A DNA stretch of 64,000 nt from IMG/VR virus record IMGVR_UViG_3300020195_000009, positions 186,001 to 250,000 of that record. One strand, 5' to 3'. Position 1 is the first letter of the stretch, and the number at the start of each line of letters is the position of its first letter. The stretch is from a virus. A program made the position numbers and the translations under genes. The notes beneath the pieces were generated by a model, which was not told where the DNA came from, made no database searches, and saw only the letters and a program-made list of their open reading frames with translations. This document shows, piece after piece, positions 1-6,586 of the stretch.

Positions 1-241
1 AGCCGTCACGGGTGAAGACGTTGATGCGGGAGAACTTGACACCCTTCTTGAAACCGCGAACCTGCTCTTTGAGCTGGAGTACGGCGGGGATGAAATACGA
101 GGTCGACGGAGAACTGACCGTCTCTTCGTAATCCTCCAACACGGTGGCCTTCTCCTGGTACATGAGGCAGATCGCCTCCTCCCAGTTCAGGATCGCGTGG
201 GGGAGTCCCCAGGAATTCAGAAGCAGTGTACGAGTCTCCAT
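1..241 (-). CDS. HNH endonuclease, N-terminal part (runs off left edge)
   Basis: The reading frame starts at ATG 241 after an AAGGTAGG ribosome site and runs off the left edge. The 80 visible residues follow the N-terminal pattern of a common HNH nuclease family: a beta strand with LLLNSWGLPHAI, then a helix, then a P-S-T-S motif, then FSRINVFTRDG just before the expected CxxC zinc site. The catalytic HNH part lies outside the window, so activity cannot be judged. Recognition is by sequence pattern only. Confidence 0.75.
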   Translation of the reverse strand, partial: METRTLLLNSWGLPHAILNWEEAICLMYQEKATVLEDYEETVSSPSTSYFIPAVLQLKEQVRGFKKGVKFSRINVFTRDG

Positions 242-350
242 GACACACCTACCTTCGCCTTCTCTTCCTCATGACAGGCCTTCTTTCTGTTCGATGGCCA
301 CCGAATTGAAGACGCTCACCATGAGCGTCTTCTGACATTGAAGGGGGCGT

Positions 351-560
351 CTAGGACGCTCGACCACTTGTCTGCTTACCCCTCGGGCGTCGGTACCAGA
401 CAAAGAGCGCCTGACCGTAGGGGGTAGGGACCACATCCCTACCTAAGACCCTCACGCGGGTCTTCTTCTTCCAGTCAGCGTAGGCCCGGAACAGGTCCGG
501 GGTCACCGGGAAGGGCTCCATCCCATCCGCAGGAGGGTTGAAGGAGGAGAGCAGTTTCAT
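351..560 (-). CDS. small hypothetical protein downstream of tmRNA
   Basis: 69 residues from ATG 560, 19 nt after the tmRNA 3' end. A longer frame to 632 exists but overlaps the tmRNA, so I prefer the internal Met. The product is basic with several aromatic residues (LFRAYADWKKK, LFVWYRRPRGK). No family is recognised. Confidence 0.45.
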   Translation of the reverse strand: MKLLSSFNPPADGMEPFPVTPDLFRAYADWKKKTRVRVLGRDVVPTPYGQALFVWYRRPRGKQTSGRAS

Positions 561-578
561 GACTTTAGACCTAATTTG

Positions 579-925
579 TGGAGCTGCGGGGTACTGCCCC
601 CCGGTCCTCCAGAAGTCCGATGACGCCTTCATTCACGTACGTAGTCGAAGTATCCCCCTCGACTGAGTTCGTAGATTCGGCCACGACCTATTCCCGCTGT
701 TCCTCTCGACCTTTGCACCGCAAGACACGTGCTCGGTCCAGCCCTAGTGGTTGACAGGCTCTCCGCTACCAGGACGATCTGGCGGGAACCCGGCCTTCAG
801 GCCGCCTTGAGAGCGGTGAAAGCGAAAGCGTTGTCGTTGGCGACTAGCTTGTGCTCGATTGAACAGGTCGAGCGCTGTTGTACGCAGATGTCACTTCTTT
901 CCAGAGTCGAATCTATTTCAGCCCC
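579..925 (-). ncRNA. ssrA: tmRNA (transfer-messenger RNA), phage-encoded
   Basis: The ends pair as a tRNA-like acceptor: 5' GGGGCTG (919-925) with 3' CAGCTCC (580-586), discriminator A. A 5-bp T stem CGGGG/CCCCG (587-603) closes a 7-nt loop. After the 5' end comes a GATTCGAC motif as in bacterial tmRNA. The tag frame is read from the resume codon GCC at 841 to TGA at 797 and encodes ANDNAFAFTALKAA, with a TAGTCGC context like that of E. coli ssrA. The 347-nt length is normal. The T loop is GGCAGTA rather than TTCRANY, which is odd. No CCA is encoded. tmRNA with SmpB rescues stalled ribosomes and tags the nascent chain for proteolysis; smpB is not in the window. Confidence 0.9.
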
Positions 926-973
926 TTTCGTACTCCTACCCTACACCAAGAAGCATCGAAGAGCTAGTGCTAG

Positions 974-1058
974 TACCCGTAGAGGGAGTCGAACCCTCAG
1001 CGCCCACAAGGAGCCGCGAATTTTAAATTCACTGCGTCTGCCATTCCGCCACACGGGC
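974..1058 (-). tRNA. tRNA-Leu(UAA)
   Basis: Class II tRNA with a long variable arm. Loop TTTAAAA gives anticodon TAA between stems GTGAA/TTCGC; T loop TTCGACT; acceptor GCCCGTG/TACGGGT; discriminator A. No CCA encoded. Confidence 0.9.
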
Positions 1059-1062
1059 CTAG

Positions 1063-1143
1063 TACTCAGGAAGGGGATCGAACCCTCACGGTTTTACCCG
1101 GTGGATTTTGAATCCACTGCGTCTGCCATTCCGCCACCTGAGC
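1063..1143 (-). tRNA. tRNA-Leu(CAA)
   Basis: Class II tRNA. Anticodon loop TTCAAAA within stem GTGGA/TCCAC; acceptor GCTCAGG/CCTGAGT; T loop TTCGATC; discriminator A. Confidence 0.92.
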
Positions 1144-1152
1144 AAGAAACAG

Positions 1153-1224
1153 TGCGCCATCTAGGAGTTGAACCTAGCCACCCCGCATATCAGACGGGGC
1201 CGTTCACCGGAAACATCATGGCGC
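1153..1224 (-). tRNA. tRNA-Ile(GAU)
   Basis: Acceptor GCGCCAT/ATGGCGC, T stem CCTAG/CTAGG with loop TTCAACT, anticodon loop CTGATAT. One of two Ile(GAU) genes; the other is at 15023-15095. Confidence 0.92.
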
Positions 1225-1389
1225 AAACGGGAAGGGAACAGGAGCAAGAACAACTCTGCCCGACGTGACTTGCCTTGTTCGCCGATGCTTGGGAGAACCC
1301 AAGAACTCACGGAGAGCTAAGCCGGCCGTCACGTGACGGAGTGAGTCGGCCAACGGTTTTACCCGTTCCAGGTAGGCCCCTTCCCGAAA

Positions 1390-1418
1390 CGAGGCTCCAG
1401 AAGAAGCCTCGTCCTAGA
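1390..1418 (-). terminator. probable terminator after the 1423-1941 gene
   Basis: On the minus strand CGAGGCT and AGCCTCG pair around an 8-nt loop, followed by TTTCG, just downstream of the stop at 1423. Confidence 0.5.
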
Positions 1419-1422
1419 CCCA

Positions 1423-1941
1423 TCACTCGAAGAGCGACGGATCCAAGTCTTCTACCTCGATCTCCCTGCCGTTGGCGACTGCAATAGCCGCCCTCAGCGA
1501 GCCGGCCTTCTTGCCGGTCTGGATGGCGAGCTTCACCGCATCTGCGGCGGTGATGGTGCGGATCGCACGGATCTGGTTTGGATCCCGCGTATCCACATCG
1601 TCCATATAGGACGGACGGCTGTTCTTCTCACTGACGGTGCTCTTCCACATCTTCTCGATGCGACCGACACCACCGATGCGCTTGATGGCCTCAGCGAGAG
1701 ACATCCTCTCCCCGTTCGCCTCAACCTGCACAGCGAGGTTGTACCTCATTTGAACGACCTGGAGCTTGGCCAAGGCCGCTTCCGCCTTGGCAAAGGTCTC
1801 GATCACCTCTTGAGGTGTCTCCTTTTGCTCGTCGGGGAACTTCTTGAGAGACTGATTGAAGGTCCCGGACGCCGTATCCCTTCTCAGCTCGTACTGTTTG
1901 ATCGCCTCTCTCAAGGCGTACCCTGACGTTTTCATCTTCAT
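1423..1941 (-). CDS. hypothetical helical protein (172 aa)
   Basis: Starts at ATG 1941 (MKMKTSGYALREAIKQYELR) shortly downstream of tRNA-Val. The first half is helical and coiled-coil-like (EAALAKLQVVQMRYN), the second half more mixed (GERMSLAEAIKRIGGVGRIEKM), ending in an acidic tail. It looks like a complete conserved phage protein, but no family is recognised and no catalytic motif is visible. A hairpin terminator follows. Confidence 0.75.
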   Translation of the reverse strand: MKMKTSGYALREAIKQYELRRDTASGTFNQSLKKFPDEQKETPQEVIETFAKAEAALAKLQVVQMRYNLAVQVEANGERMSLAEAIKRIGGVGRIEKMWKSTVSEKNSRPSYMDDVDTRDPNQIRAIRTITAADAVKLAIQTGKKAGSLRAAIAVANGREIEVEDLDPSLFE

Positions 1942-1967
1942 CTCTCCGTTCCAAGTTACTACACCAG

Positions 1968-2039
1968 TACGAGGTGCGGGACTCGAACCCGCCTGGTCTA
2001 CCGTGTCACAGTAGTGTTCTCCCCGAGAACGAACCTCGC
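1968..2039 (-). tRNA. tRNA-Val(GAC)
   Basis: Anticodon loop GTGACAC in stem CTACT/GGTAG; T arm GCGGG-TTCGAGT-CCCGC; acceptor GCGAGGT/ACCTCGT. Confidence 0.88.
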
Positions 2040-2040
2040 G

Positions 2041-2370
2041 TCACTCACGCAAAAGCATTGAAACTACGTCGCCAACTCGATCCTCTCGGTCCATCCAGCC
2101 GGTGAACTGTAACTTCACCCAGGCCAGGCTCTTTGAACGCGTGGGGTCCAAGCCCAACATCCTGGTGAAGCGTGTCGGAGCAGGGTGCTCTTCGAGTTGA
2201 GCCCCGATCTCCTGGATCAACGCCGTGAGCTTAGGTAGGCCCGAGACCGCATGCGGGTTGAAACCGTTCGCTCGGGCGAAGCAGGCCAGCGTGTAGGCGA
2301 CCTGATCCAGCTCCAGAGGTGGAGATTTTTCTTCGGCGTCTTCCAGGACGCCCAACATTCGAGGGTGCAT
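2041..2370 (-). CDS. hypothetical protein (109 aa)
   Basis: The open frame reaches 2550, but that extension crosses a tRNA, so I start at ATG 2370 (MHPRMLGVLEDAEEK). The product is mainly helical (QVAYTLACFARANGFN, LQFTGWMDREDRVGD). It stops 2 nt from tRNA-Val(GAC), typical of genes threaded between tRNAs here. No family recognised. Confidence 0.65.
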   Translation of the reverse strand: MHPRMLGVLEDAEEKSPPLELDQVAYTLACFARANGFNPHAVSGLPKLTALIQEIGAQLEEHPAPTRFTRMLGLDPTRSKSLAWVKLQFTGWMDREDRVGDVVSMLLRE

Positions 2371-2393
2371 GCGAAACGTACACCGCGACGAGG

Positions 2394-2472
2394 TAGGCCG
2401 ACGGAGAGTTGAACTCCCAAGCCTCACGCTTATAAGACGTGTTACTGCGACCGGCAGCTTAGGCGACGGCCC
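2394..2472 (-). tRNA. probable tRNA-Ile(UAU), atypical
   Basis: Clear anticodon arm CACGT-CTTATAA-GCGTG with anticodon TAT; T arm with loop TTCAACT; acceptor GGGCCGT/TCGGCCT. The 7:66 pair and the first T-stem pair are mismatched and the D region is hard to fold in standard form. It may be a working AUA reader or a decaying gene. Confidence 0.6.
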
Positions 2473-2523
2473 GAATTTATCGGGACCCGCCGCTGTATCT
2501 TGAACTTCATGGTACCTCTTTCG

Positions 2524-2604
2524 TGCTCGTGAAGGGAGTCGAACCCCCACGGTTTTACCCGCTCGACCCTAAATCGAGTGCGTCTGCCATTCCGCCACAC
2601 GAGC
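2524..2604 (-). tRNA. tRNA-Leu(UAG)
   Basis: Class II; acceptor GCTCGTG/CACGAGC; anticodon loop TTTAGGG in CTCGA/TCGAG; T loop TTCGACT; discriminator A. Confidence 0.9.
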
Positions 2605-2608
2605 CTAG

Positions 2609-2680
2609 TACGGGGTAAGGGAATCGGACCCTTCTGAAACTCCTTGTAAAAGAGCTGCCTCGCCAGTCGGCCTACCCCGC
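2609..2680 (-). tRNA. tRNA-Val(UAC)
   Basis: Anticodon loop TTTACAA in GCTCT/GGAGT; T stem AAGGG/CCCTT; acceptor GCGGGGT/ACCCCGT. The T loop TCCGATT carries C at the second position. Confidence 0.88.
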
Positions 2681-2884
2681 ATGTTGTGCAAATCTCTTAG
2701 TAGTTAGCATGTTTCGGAAGATTCGCATGGGTTGTCCATCGATCTCTTCGTCCCATACGTAACGATAAGCGTCAAGATTTTCATCAAGAATCTTACAAGC
2801 AACCCAAGGCTCACCAAACGAAACCCGCGTAAGAGCAGGACCCGGTTTGATGTGAGGCTCAACCACCACCGTCAGCTCCAGCAT
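2672..2884 (-). CDS. hypothetical protein (70 aa)
   Basis: Frame from ATG 2884, overlapping the end of the VanW-like gene by 26 nt and ending 9 nt inside tRNA-Val. Sequence MLELTVVVEPHIKPG and a Trp/Tyr-rich middle (AYRYVWDEEIDGQPM) look protein-like. No family recognised; the downstream tRNA overlap suggests co-transcription and processing. Confidence 0.6.
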   Translation of the reverse strand: MLELTVVVEPHIKPGPALTRVSFGEPWVACKILDENLDAYRYVWDEEIDGQPMRIFRNMLTTKRFAQHAG

Positions 2885-3800
2885 CGGGAGGTATCTCCCA
2901 TGGCTGAGGGCCGCTCTCGGGGAAGTCTTCGCTCACCTCCCAGACCTCATCGGTCGGAGGGTAGACCGTCCTGAAGGTCTTGAGGACCCCACCATCAACC
3001 TTGAGCCAGGACTTGACGATCAACCCATTCGATCCTGGCTGGAGCTGCTTCATGTAACCAGAAGGCTTGTCGATCTTCTTGACTTTTCGCTCGAACTCCC
3101 CGTTCTTCTCGGTACCAAACGTGTAGCTTGGCCTCGGGGGCAGATCCCCTCGACCCTGGACCTCGACCCTAAGCGTCGCCTCCCCCCACTTCTTCTTGGG
3201 CGGGATGGTTGAGACGACGATCTGAACGGGGAAGCCAAGGTTGTTCCGCAACCGGAGGTCCGGGGCGTAACACTTCTTGTTCTTGTAGTCCCCCTTGCAG
3301 TCCTCAGGGAACCCAACGGTCGCATCGAGGCCGGGGGGCATGTACTTCGACGGCCTTGAGTGTGGCGTGTGGAGAGTCACCTCCAAGCCAGCCATCAAGG
3401 CCGCAGCGTGGATGGTCGAGCTGACCTGGCAAACCCCACCTCCGATGCCCTTGTCCAGCTCCCCTTTATTGATGACCGGAGCATCAAAGAACCCGTTTTC
3501 CTTGGTCCTTGGCCCCACCGTCAAGTTGAAACTGAACTCATCACCGAGGCCAAGACGGACCAGAGAGGCTCGATTCTTGGCTTGCTCGATGTTCTTGCCT
3601 CGATCGATCTCGGAGGCGTACCTAGTCTCGTAGTACCCAAGGACGACCGAGTAGTCATCGGGCTCTGGTTCGGAGGTTGCGTCGAAAATCTCTACGCCAG
3701 CTTCAGGTACTCCCGTCACTTCAACGACGGTAGGTTCGGCCGGGAGGGGATCCGGTACCCGACAAGAAGAGAACACCAGAAGGGCAACGATGAAACGCAT
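2859..3800 (-). CDS. VanW-like lipoprotein
   Basis: 313 residues from ATG 3800; the longer frame to 3908 would cross tRNA-Met. The N-terminus MRFIVALLVFSSC is a lipoprotein signal with Cys at the lipobox, so the mature protein should sit on the outside of a membrane. The centre carries the VanW-family signature GGGVCQVSSTIHAAAL followed by HTPHSRPSKYMPPGLDATV and LRLRNNLGFPVQI. VanW-family proteins occur in vancomycin-resistance clusters and many cell-envelope proteins, but their reaction is not settled. In a phage, a role in envelope modification or superinfection exclusion is only a guess. The C-terminus is Pro/Gly/Ala-Asp rich (PPDAGADGGG), a style common in myxobacterial lipoproteins. Confidence 0.88.
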   Translation of the reverse strand: MRFIVALLVFSSCRVPDPLPAEPTVVEVTGVPEAGVEIFDATSEPEPDDYSVVLGYYETRYASEIDRGKNIEQAKNRASLVRLGLGDEFSFNLTVGPRTKENGFFDAPVINKGELDKGIGGGVCQVSSTIHAAALMAGLEVTLHTPHSRPSKYMPPGLDATVGFPEDCKGDYKNKKCYAPDLRLRNNLGFPVQIVVSTIPPKKKWGEATLRVEVQGRGDLPPRPSYTFGTEKNGEFERKVKKIDKPSGYMKQLQPGSNGLIVKSWLKVDGGVLKTFRTVYPPTDEVWEVSEDFPESGPQPWEIPPDAGADGGG

Positions 3801-3824
3801 GAGGTGGCTCTTGATACACCCCGG

Positions 3825-3896
3825 TCGCTGGGAAGGGAATCGAACCCTCTTAAGGCTGCGTATGAAACAGCTACCAATCCATTTGATTTCCCAGCG
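3825..3896 (-). tRNA. tRNA-Met(CAU), elongator or Ile2 type
   Basis: Anticodon loop TTCATAC in GCTGT/GCAGC; perfect acceptor CGCTGGG/CCCAGCG; T loop TTCGATT; discriminator A. C1:G72 is paired and the anticodon stem lacks the three initiator G:C pairs, so it is not an initiator. Confidence 0.85.
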
Positions 3897-3957
3897 ATAT
3901 GCCGACAAGTTGTAGAGCTAAGATGGTTTATCTAGGCACCAGCCACGCCCCCCATTG

Positions 3958-4023
3958 TGGACGTACAGGGAGTTGAACCCTGGTCGATCGATTCATAGTC
4001 GATGTAATCCTAGCAAGTCATCC
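3958..4023 (-). pseudogene. tRNA-like sequence with missing D arm
   Basis: Intact anticodon arm ATCGA-CTATGAA-TCGAT and T arm CAGGG-TTCAACT-CCCTG, but only about 13 nt separate a weak acceptor (GGATG/CGTCC) from the anticodon stem. The 5' part (GGATGAC..GGATTACATCG) aligns base for base with the tRNA/Y-RNA chimera at 14222. The loop would read anticodon AUG (His), which is unusual. Probably decayed or recombinant. Confidence 0.5.
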
Positions 4024-4030
4024 GGCACGG

Positions 4031-4103
4031 TACCCCTGGTAGGAATCGAACCCACGTTGCTGGTTCCGAAGACCAGTGCCTAATTCCGCTAGGCTACAGG
4101 GGC
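4031..4103 (-). tRNA. tRNA-Arg(UCG)
   Basis: Acceptor GCCCCTG/CAGGGGT; T arm GTGGG-TTCGATT-CCTAC; anticodon loop CTTCGGA in CTGGT/ACCAG. Confidence 0.92.
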
Positions 4104-4138
4104 AAAATTGAGAACTCTTTGATGCGAAGGGCGAGGGC

Positions 4139-4456
4139 ATGAAGACCCCCATCCTTGTTACCCTCTCGATTCTCGCGGTTGCTGCTTGCGGCGAGGCGAA
4201 GGCACCTGAGAACACCATCAACGACGGTGGCAGCGCAGAAGCTTCCACTGAAGCCCCGAAGGCAGCGGCTCCGGTTGCGGACGCAGCTTCGGCTCCGTTG
4301 GCCCCAGACCCGCCCAAGGCGGCGGCTCCGGTTGCGGCAGCTTCAACAGCCGTTGTAAGCGCTACAGCTCCAGTTGATGCCGGACCGCCCGTGAAGGCGG
4401 AAGGTGGTGCTGCAAAGCCCGCACCCAAGGCCGACGCTGGCGCACCGAAGAAGTGA
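4139..4456 (+). CDS. Ala/Pro-rich lipoprotein
   Basis: 105 residues on the strand opposite the tRNA array. MKTPILVTLSILAVAAC is a lipoprotein signal with Cys17. The rest is low complexity: repeated KAAAPVA and SAPLAP blocks ending with VDAGPP and ADAGAPKK. Such Ala/Pro stalks are typical of anchored periplasmic proteins in myxobacteria. A hairpin follows the stop. Confidence 0.8.
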   Translation: MKTPILVTLSILAVAACGEAKAPENTINDGGSAEASTEAPKAAAPVADAASAPLAPDPPKAAAPVAAASTAVVSATAPVDAGPPVKAEGGAAKPAPKADAGAPKK

Positions 4457-4471
4457 AGAAGTGAGCGTCAA

Positions 4472-4515
4472 ACGCCCATCATGGAATTGAAAGACTCTTT
4501 GATGGGCGCTTTTGG
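4472..4515 (+). terminator. probable terminator after the lipoprotein gene
   Basis: GCCCATCA (near 4479) pairs with TGATGGGC near 4501-4508, then GCTTTTGG. The next lipoprotein gene starts at 4518. Confidence 0.45.
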
Positions 4516-4517
4516 TC

Positions 4518-4679
4518 ATGAGAACCAAGATGTATTTTGTTCTCGTGATCATCGCCGGCTGCAAGTCGACAGCGCTCCCGGAGGAGCCTGCCTTCGTTGA
4601 AGTCGTAACGAAGTTCCGAGCTGACGCAGGCGAAACCCCTCCCTTGGTTCTCGCGACGCAAGATCCGCTCAGACGGTAG
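4518..4679 (+). CDS. small lipoprotein (53 aa)
   Basis: ATG 4518 to TAG 4679. MRTKMYFVLVIIAGC is a signal with lipobox IAGC; the remainder (KSTALPEEPAFVEVV..) is hydrophilic. The stop abuts tRNA-Arg(CCG). The downstream part resembles the style of the VanW-like lipoprotein's mature start (AEPTVVEV). Function unknown. Confidence 0.65.
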   Translation: MRTKMYFVLVIIAGCKSTALPEEPAFVEVVTKFRADAGETPPLVLATQDPLRR

Positions 4680-4751
4680 CGTCCCCGGTTGGAATCGAAC
4701 CAACGTAACAGGCTTCGGAAACCTGGGCCTCATCCGCTAGGCTACGGGGAC
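4680..4751 (-). tRNA. tRNA-Arg(CCG)
   Basis: Acceptor GTCCCCG/CGGGGAC; T arm GTTGG-TTCGATT-CCAAC; anticodon loop TTCCGAA in CAGGT/GCCTG; discriminator G. Confidence 0.92.
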
Positions 4752-4774
4752 ATGGGGGCCGTGAGGCCCCTCCC

Positions 4775-4963
4775 TCAGAGAACATCCCAGAGGATGCTTT
4801 TAGGGTGAACGATCTGGAGATCGTCGAACCGATCCTTGACCATGAGGGTCTTGGCTCTGGCTCTCTCTTTGCTCCAGTAGCTCTGTTTCCACCAGTGAAG
4901 CGAGTACCTCCAACGGGGTCGGAAGTTCTTTACGTGGTTCTTTCGTCTGTGGTTCTTGTGCAT
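4775..4963 (-). CDS. small very basic protein (62 aa)
   Basis: ATG 4963 is preceded by a good GGGAGG ribosome site. The product is rich in Lys/Arg/Trp/His (MHKNHRRKNHVKNF, RWRYSLHWWKQSYWSKER). No family recognised; a nucleic-acid-binding role would fit the charge but is not shown. Confidence 0.6.
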   Translation of the reverse strand: MHKNHRRKNHVKNFRPRWRYSLHWWKQSYWSKERARAKTLMVKDRFDDLQIVHPKSILWDVL

Positions 4964-5050
4964 GGGTACCTCCCGGAAGCTAATCCGGTGGCACCCACCT
5001 CTCGTCGTATCGCAGCATTTGTAGTCCTTTCAGAGTTGAAGGATACGTGG

Positions 5051-5122
5051 CCTCTCTGCCAAGAGTCGAACTTGGGCAACGGGTTTCGTAGACCCGTGTG
5101 TGGAATCCGCCACAACAGAGAG
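5051..5122 (-). tRNA. tRNA-Arg(ACG)
   Basis: Anticodon loop CTACGAA in CGGGT/ACCCG; perfect acceptor CTCTCTG/CAGAGAG; T arm CCAAG-TTCGACT-CTTGG. A34 would need deamination to inosine by host TadA. Confidence 0.9.
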
Positions 5123-5127
5123 ATTAG

Positions 5128-5200
5128 CGTGCCCGGCAGGACTCGAACCTGCATGAACCAGCTCCGCAAGCTGGTGCCTGATCCGTTAGGCTACGGGCAC
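5128..5200 (-). tRNA. tRNA-Arg(GCG)
   Basis: Loop TTGCGGA in CCAGC/GCTGG gives anticodon GCG, rare in bacteria where ACG normally serves CGC. Acceptor GTGCCCG/CGGGCAC and T arm GCAGG-TTCGAGT-CCTGC are perfect. It sits 5 nt from tRNA-Arg(ACG). Confidence 0.9.
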
Positions 5201-5238
5201 ATTGTCTTTGATTTCAGAGGCCTTGCTTTACCTCTTGG

Positions 5239-5298
5239 CGTCCCCAACGCGAATCGAACGCGTGTTCCCACCTTGAGAGGGTAGTGTCCTGGGGGGAC
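5239..5298 (-). tRNA. D-arm-less tRNA-Glu(CUC), 60 nt
   Basis: Anticodon arm CTACC-CTCTCAA-GGTGG, T arm ACGCG-TTCGATT-CGCGT and acceptor GTCCCCC/TGGGGAC are all good, but only 7 nt lie between the acceptor and anticodon stem, so the D arm is absent. A normal-length tRNA-Glu(CUC) is at 15922-15993. Either a deletion derivative or a functional minimal tRNA. Confidence 0.65.
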
Positions 5299-5336
5299 AG
5301 AAATACAAAAGCTCCTATGGGCCATCTTCGATCAAG

Positions 5337-5525
5337 ATGGCCAGAAAATTCAACATCACGTACGTCGAAGCTGACGGCCAGTGGATGGCCAGTATCTACA
5401 CGGTTCCGGGTTGTCACGCAGAGGGAACAACCAAGGATGAGGCACGAGCGAACATCAAAAGGTCGCTCTTGTACTTCTTTGACGACGTGGACGTAGAGTT
5501 TACGGAAGAGTCCTTGAGAGGGTGA
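5337..5525 (+). CDS. HicB-like small protein
   Basis: 62 residues. The pattern YVEADGQWMASIYTVPGCHA followed by GTTKDEARANIKRSL matches the single-domain HicB/UPF0150 fold (strand, 'PGC' turn, then helix beginning with an EA motif). HicB proteins are usually antitoxins of HicA mRNA interferases, but there is no HicA gene next to it and no attached DNA-binding domain, so it may be a stand-alone member. It is convergent with pyrF, stop 3 nt away. Confidence 0.7.
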   Translation: MARKFNITYVEADGQWMASIYTVPGCHAEGTTKDEARANIKRSLLYFFDDVDVEFTEESLRG

Positions 5526-5528
5526 GCT

Positions 5529-6278
5529 TCATCGGGAGATTTCCCTCATCCCTTGCTGAGCAACCTTCTCAATCCGCTGAGCATCTTCGATCTCTTTGAG
5601 GATTGCCTGAGCTGTCACCACAGGGTCGTTGGCATCCCGGATGGGACGGCCGATGACAACGAGGTCGGCGCCGTCGATGACAGCCCCGCCCGGCGTACCC
5701 GTCCGCCGTTGGTCTCCGACCTCTGCGCCGAGGGGTCGTACTCCGGGAACGAGGTAGAAGGCGTCCGGGTGCTTCGTGTGGAGAGCACCGACTTCCTGTG
5801 GAGAACAGACGAAGCCGCGAAGCCCATGAGAGTACGCAAACGAGGCCAGATTCAAGGCTCGAAGACCGGGATCATACGAGGGCTGAGACCAGGCTCGGGT
5901 GACCAGGCTCGGAAGCATGAGAGCTTCGCAATCCTGCTCCGTCATCGACGTGAGAACGGTCACCCCGAGGAGGGTGATACCGAAGGGCTCCGCCGCCTTG
6001 ACGGCCTCTTCCAGCGTTTTGCGCTGCTGGATGTGGAGCGTCATGTACTTCACCCCGAGGTCCCCACCCGCCTTGACGGCTCGGGTCACAGTCTCCGGGA
6101 TGTCGTGGAGCTTCAAGTCGAGGACGACCGGCTTCTTCGTCAAGGGCATCGCCCCGGAGGCGATGAACATCTCCAGCCCGACCTTGAACGCCCCGACGTG
6201 CTCTTCGAGCCGGTCTACAAAGCCTTGAGCTGTTGAGAGCTTGGGGACATCGAGGGCGAAGCAGATCGGATTGCTCAT
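5529..6278 (-). CDS. pyrF: orotidine 5'-phosphate decarboxylase
   Basis: 249 residues with the OMP decarboxylase signature: ALDVPKLSTA at the N-terminus, catalytic VVLDLKLHDIPETVTRAV (D-x-K-x-x-D), a phosphate-binding C-terminal VIGRPIRDANDPV. Converts OMP to UMP in de novo pyrimidine synthesis; cytoplasmic. Length suits the bacterial type. A dihydroorotase gene (53999) and dCTP deaminase (31280) also occur, so the phage appears to boost pyrimidine supply. The gene sits inside the tRNA array on the same strand. Confidence 0.93.
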   Translation of the reverse strand: MSNPICFALDVPKLSTAQGFVDRLEEHVGAFKVGLEMFIASGAMPLTKKPVVLDLKLHDIPETVTRAVKAGGDLGVKYMTLHIQQRKTLEEAVKAAEPFGITLLGVTVLTSMTEQDCEALMLPSLVTRAWSQPSYDPGLRALNLASFAYSHGLRGFVCSPQEVGALHTKHPDAFYLVPGVRPLGAEVGDQRRTGTPGGAVIDGADLVVIGRPIRDANDPVVTAQAILKEIEDAQRIEKVAQQGMREISR

Positions 6279-6295
6279 GTCCCGACATTACACCG

Positions 6296-6580
6296 TCATC
6301 CGAGCCGGATAACGCCCGTAGGTTGAGAGTCCGTCATGTCATCGAGAGCCGCTCGTTGAAGCCGGCTCCTAGGAGCTACCATGGCATCCTTCAACATCTC
6401 GATGTGATCGTAGAGCTTACCCCGACGTTCCACAAGGTCCGGTTCCAAGAAGAAGAGGTTCACACACCCCTCTTCCCCTTCGAGCTTTTTGTTGATGTCC
6501 GCGACGCACGAGACTGCCGTGAAATACAAGCGCTCCAAGAGCGCCATCGGCATCTCGTCCATTTTCTCACGAGTCAGCAT
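6296..6580 (-). CDS. hypothetical helical protein (94 aa)
   Basis: I start at ATG 6580; a GTG start 9 nt upstream (6589) would overlap the tRNA-Arg discriminator. Sequence MLTREKMDEMPMALLERLYF is helical, with a second helix VERRGKLYDHIEMLKDAMV. Follows tRNA-Arg(UCU) directly and precedes pyrF by 17 nt, so probably co-transcribed. No family recognised. Confidence 0.65.
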   Translation of the reverse strand: MLTREKMDEMPMALLERLYFTAVSCVADINKKLEGEEGCVNLFFLEPDLVERRGKLYDHIEMLKDAMVAPRSRLQRAALDDMTDSQPTGVIRLG

Positions 6581-6586
6581 CCTTAG

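Noticed and set aside
351-632. Longer start (MKASSDFW) for the gene next to tmRNA
   Set aside because: It would overlap the tmRNA 3' end; the internal ATG 560 avoids this.
729-1268. 179-aa plus-strand reading frame
   Set aside because: It runs antisense through the tmRNA and three tRNAs. Such frames (also 6489-7565, 14537-15055, 15149-15526, 17065-17421) are by-products of stable-RNA sequence.
5013-5046. Another copy of the TGTAGTCC motif next to tRNA-Arg(ACG)
   Set aside because: TTTGTAGTCC is present, but the rest (CATTYG, CTTG, paired ends) is not; it lies in an upstream region of the 4775 gene.
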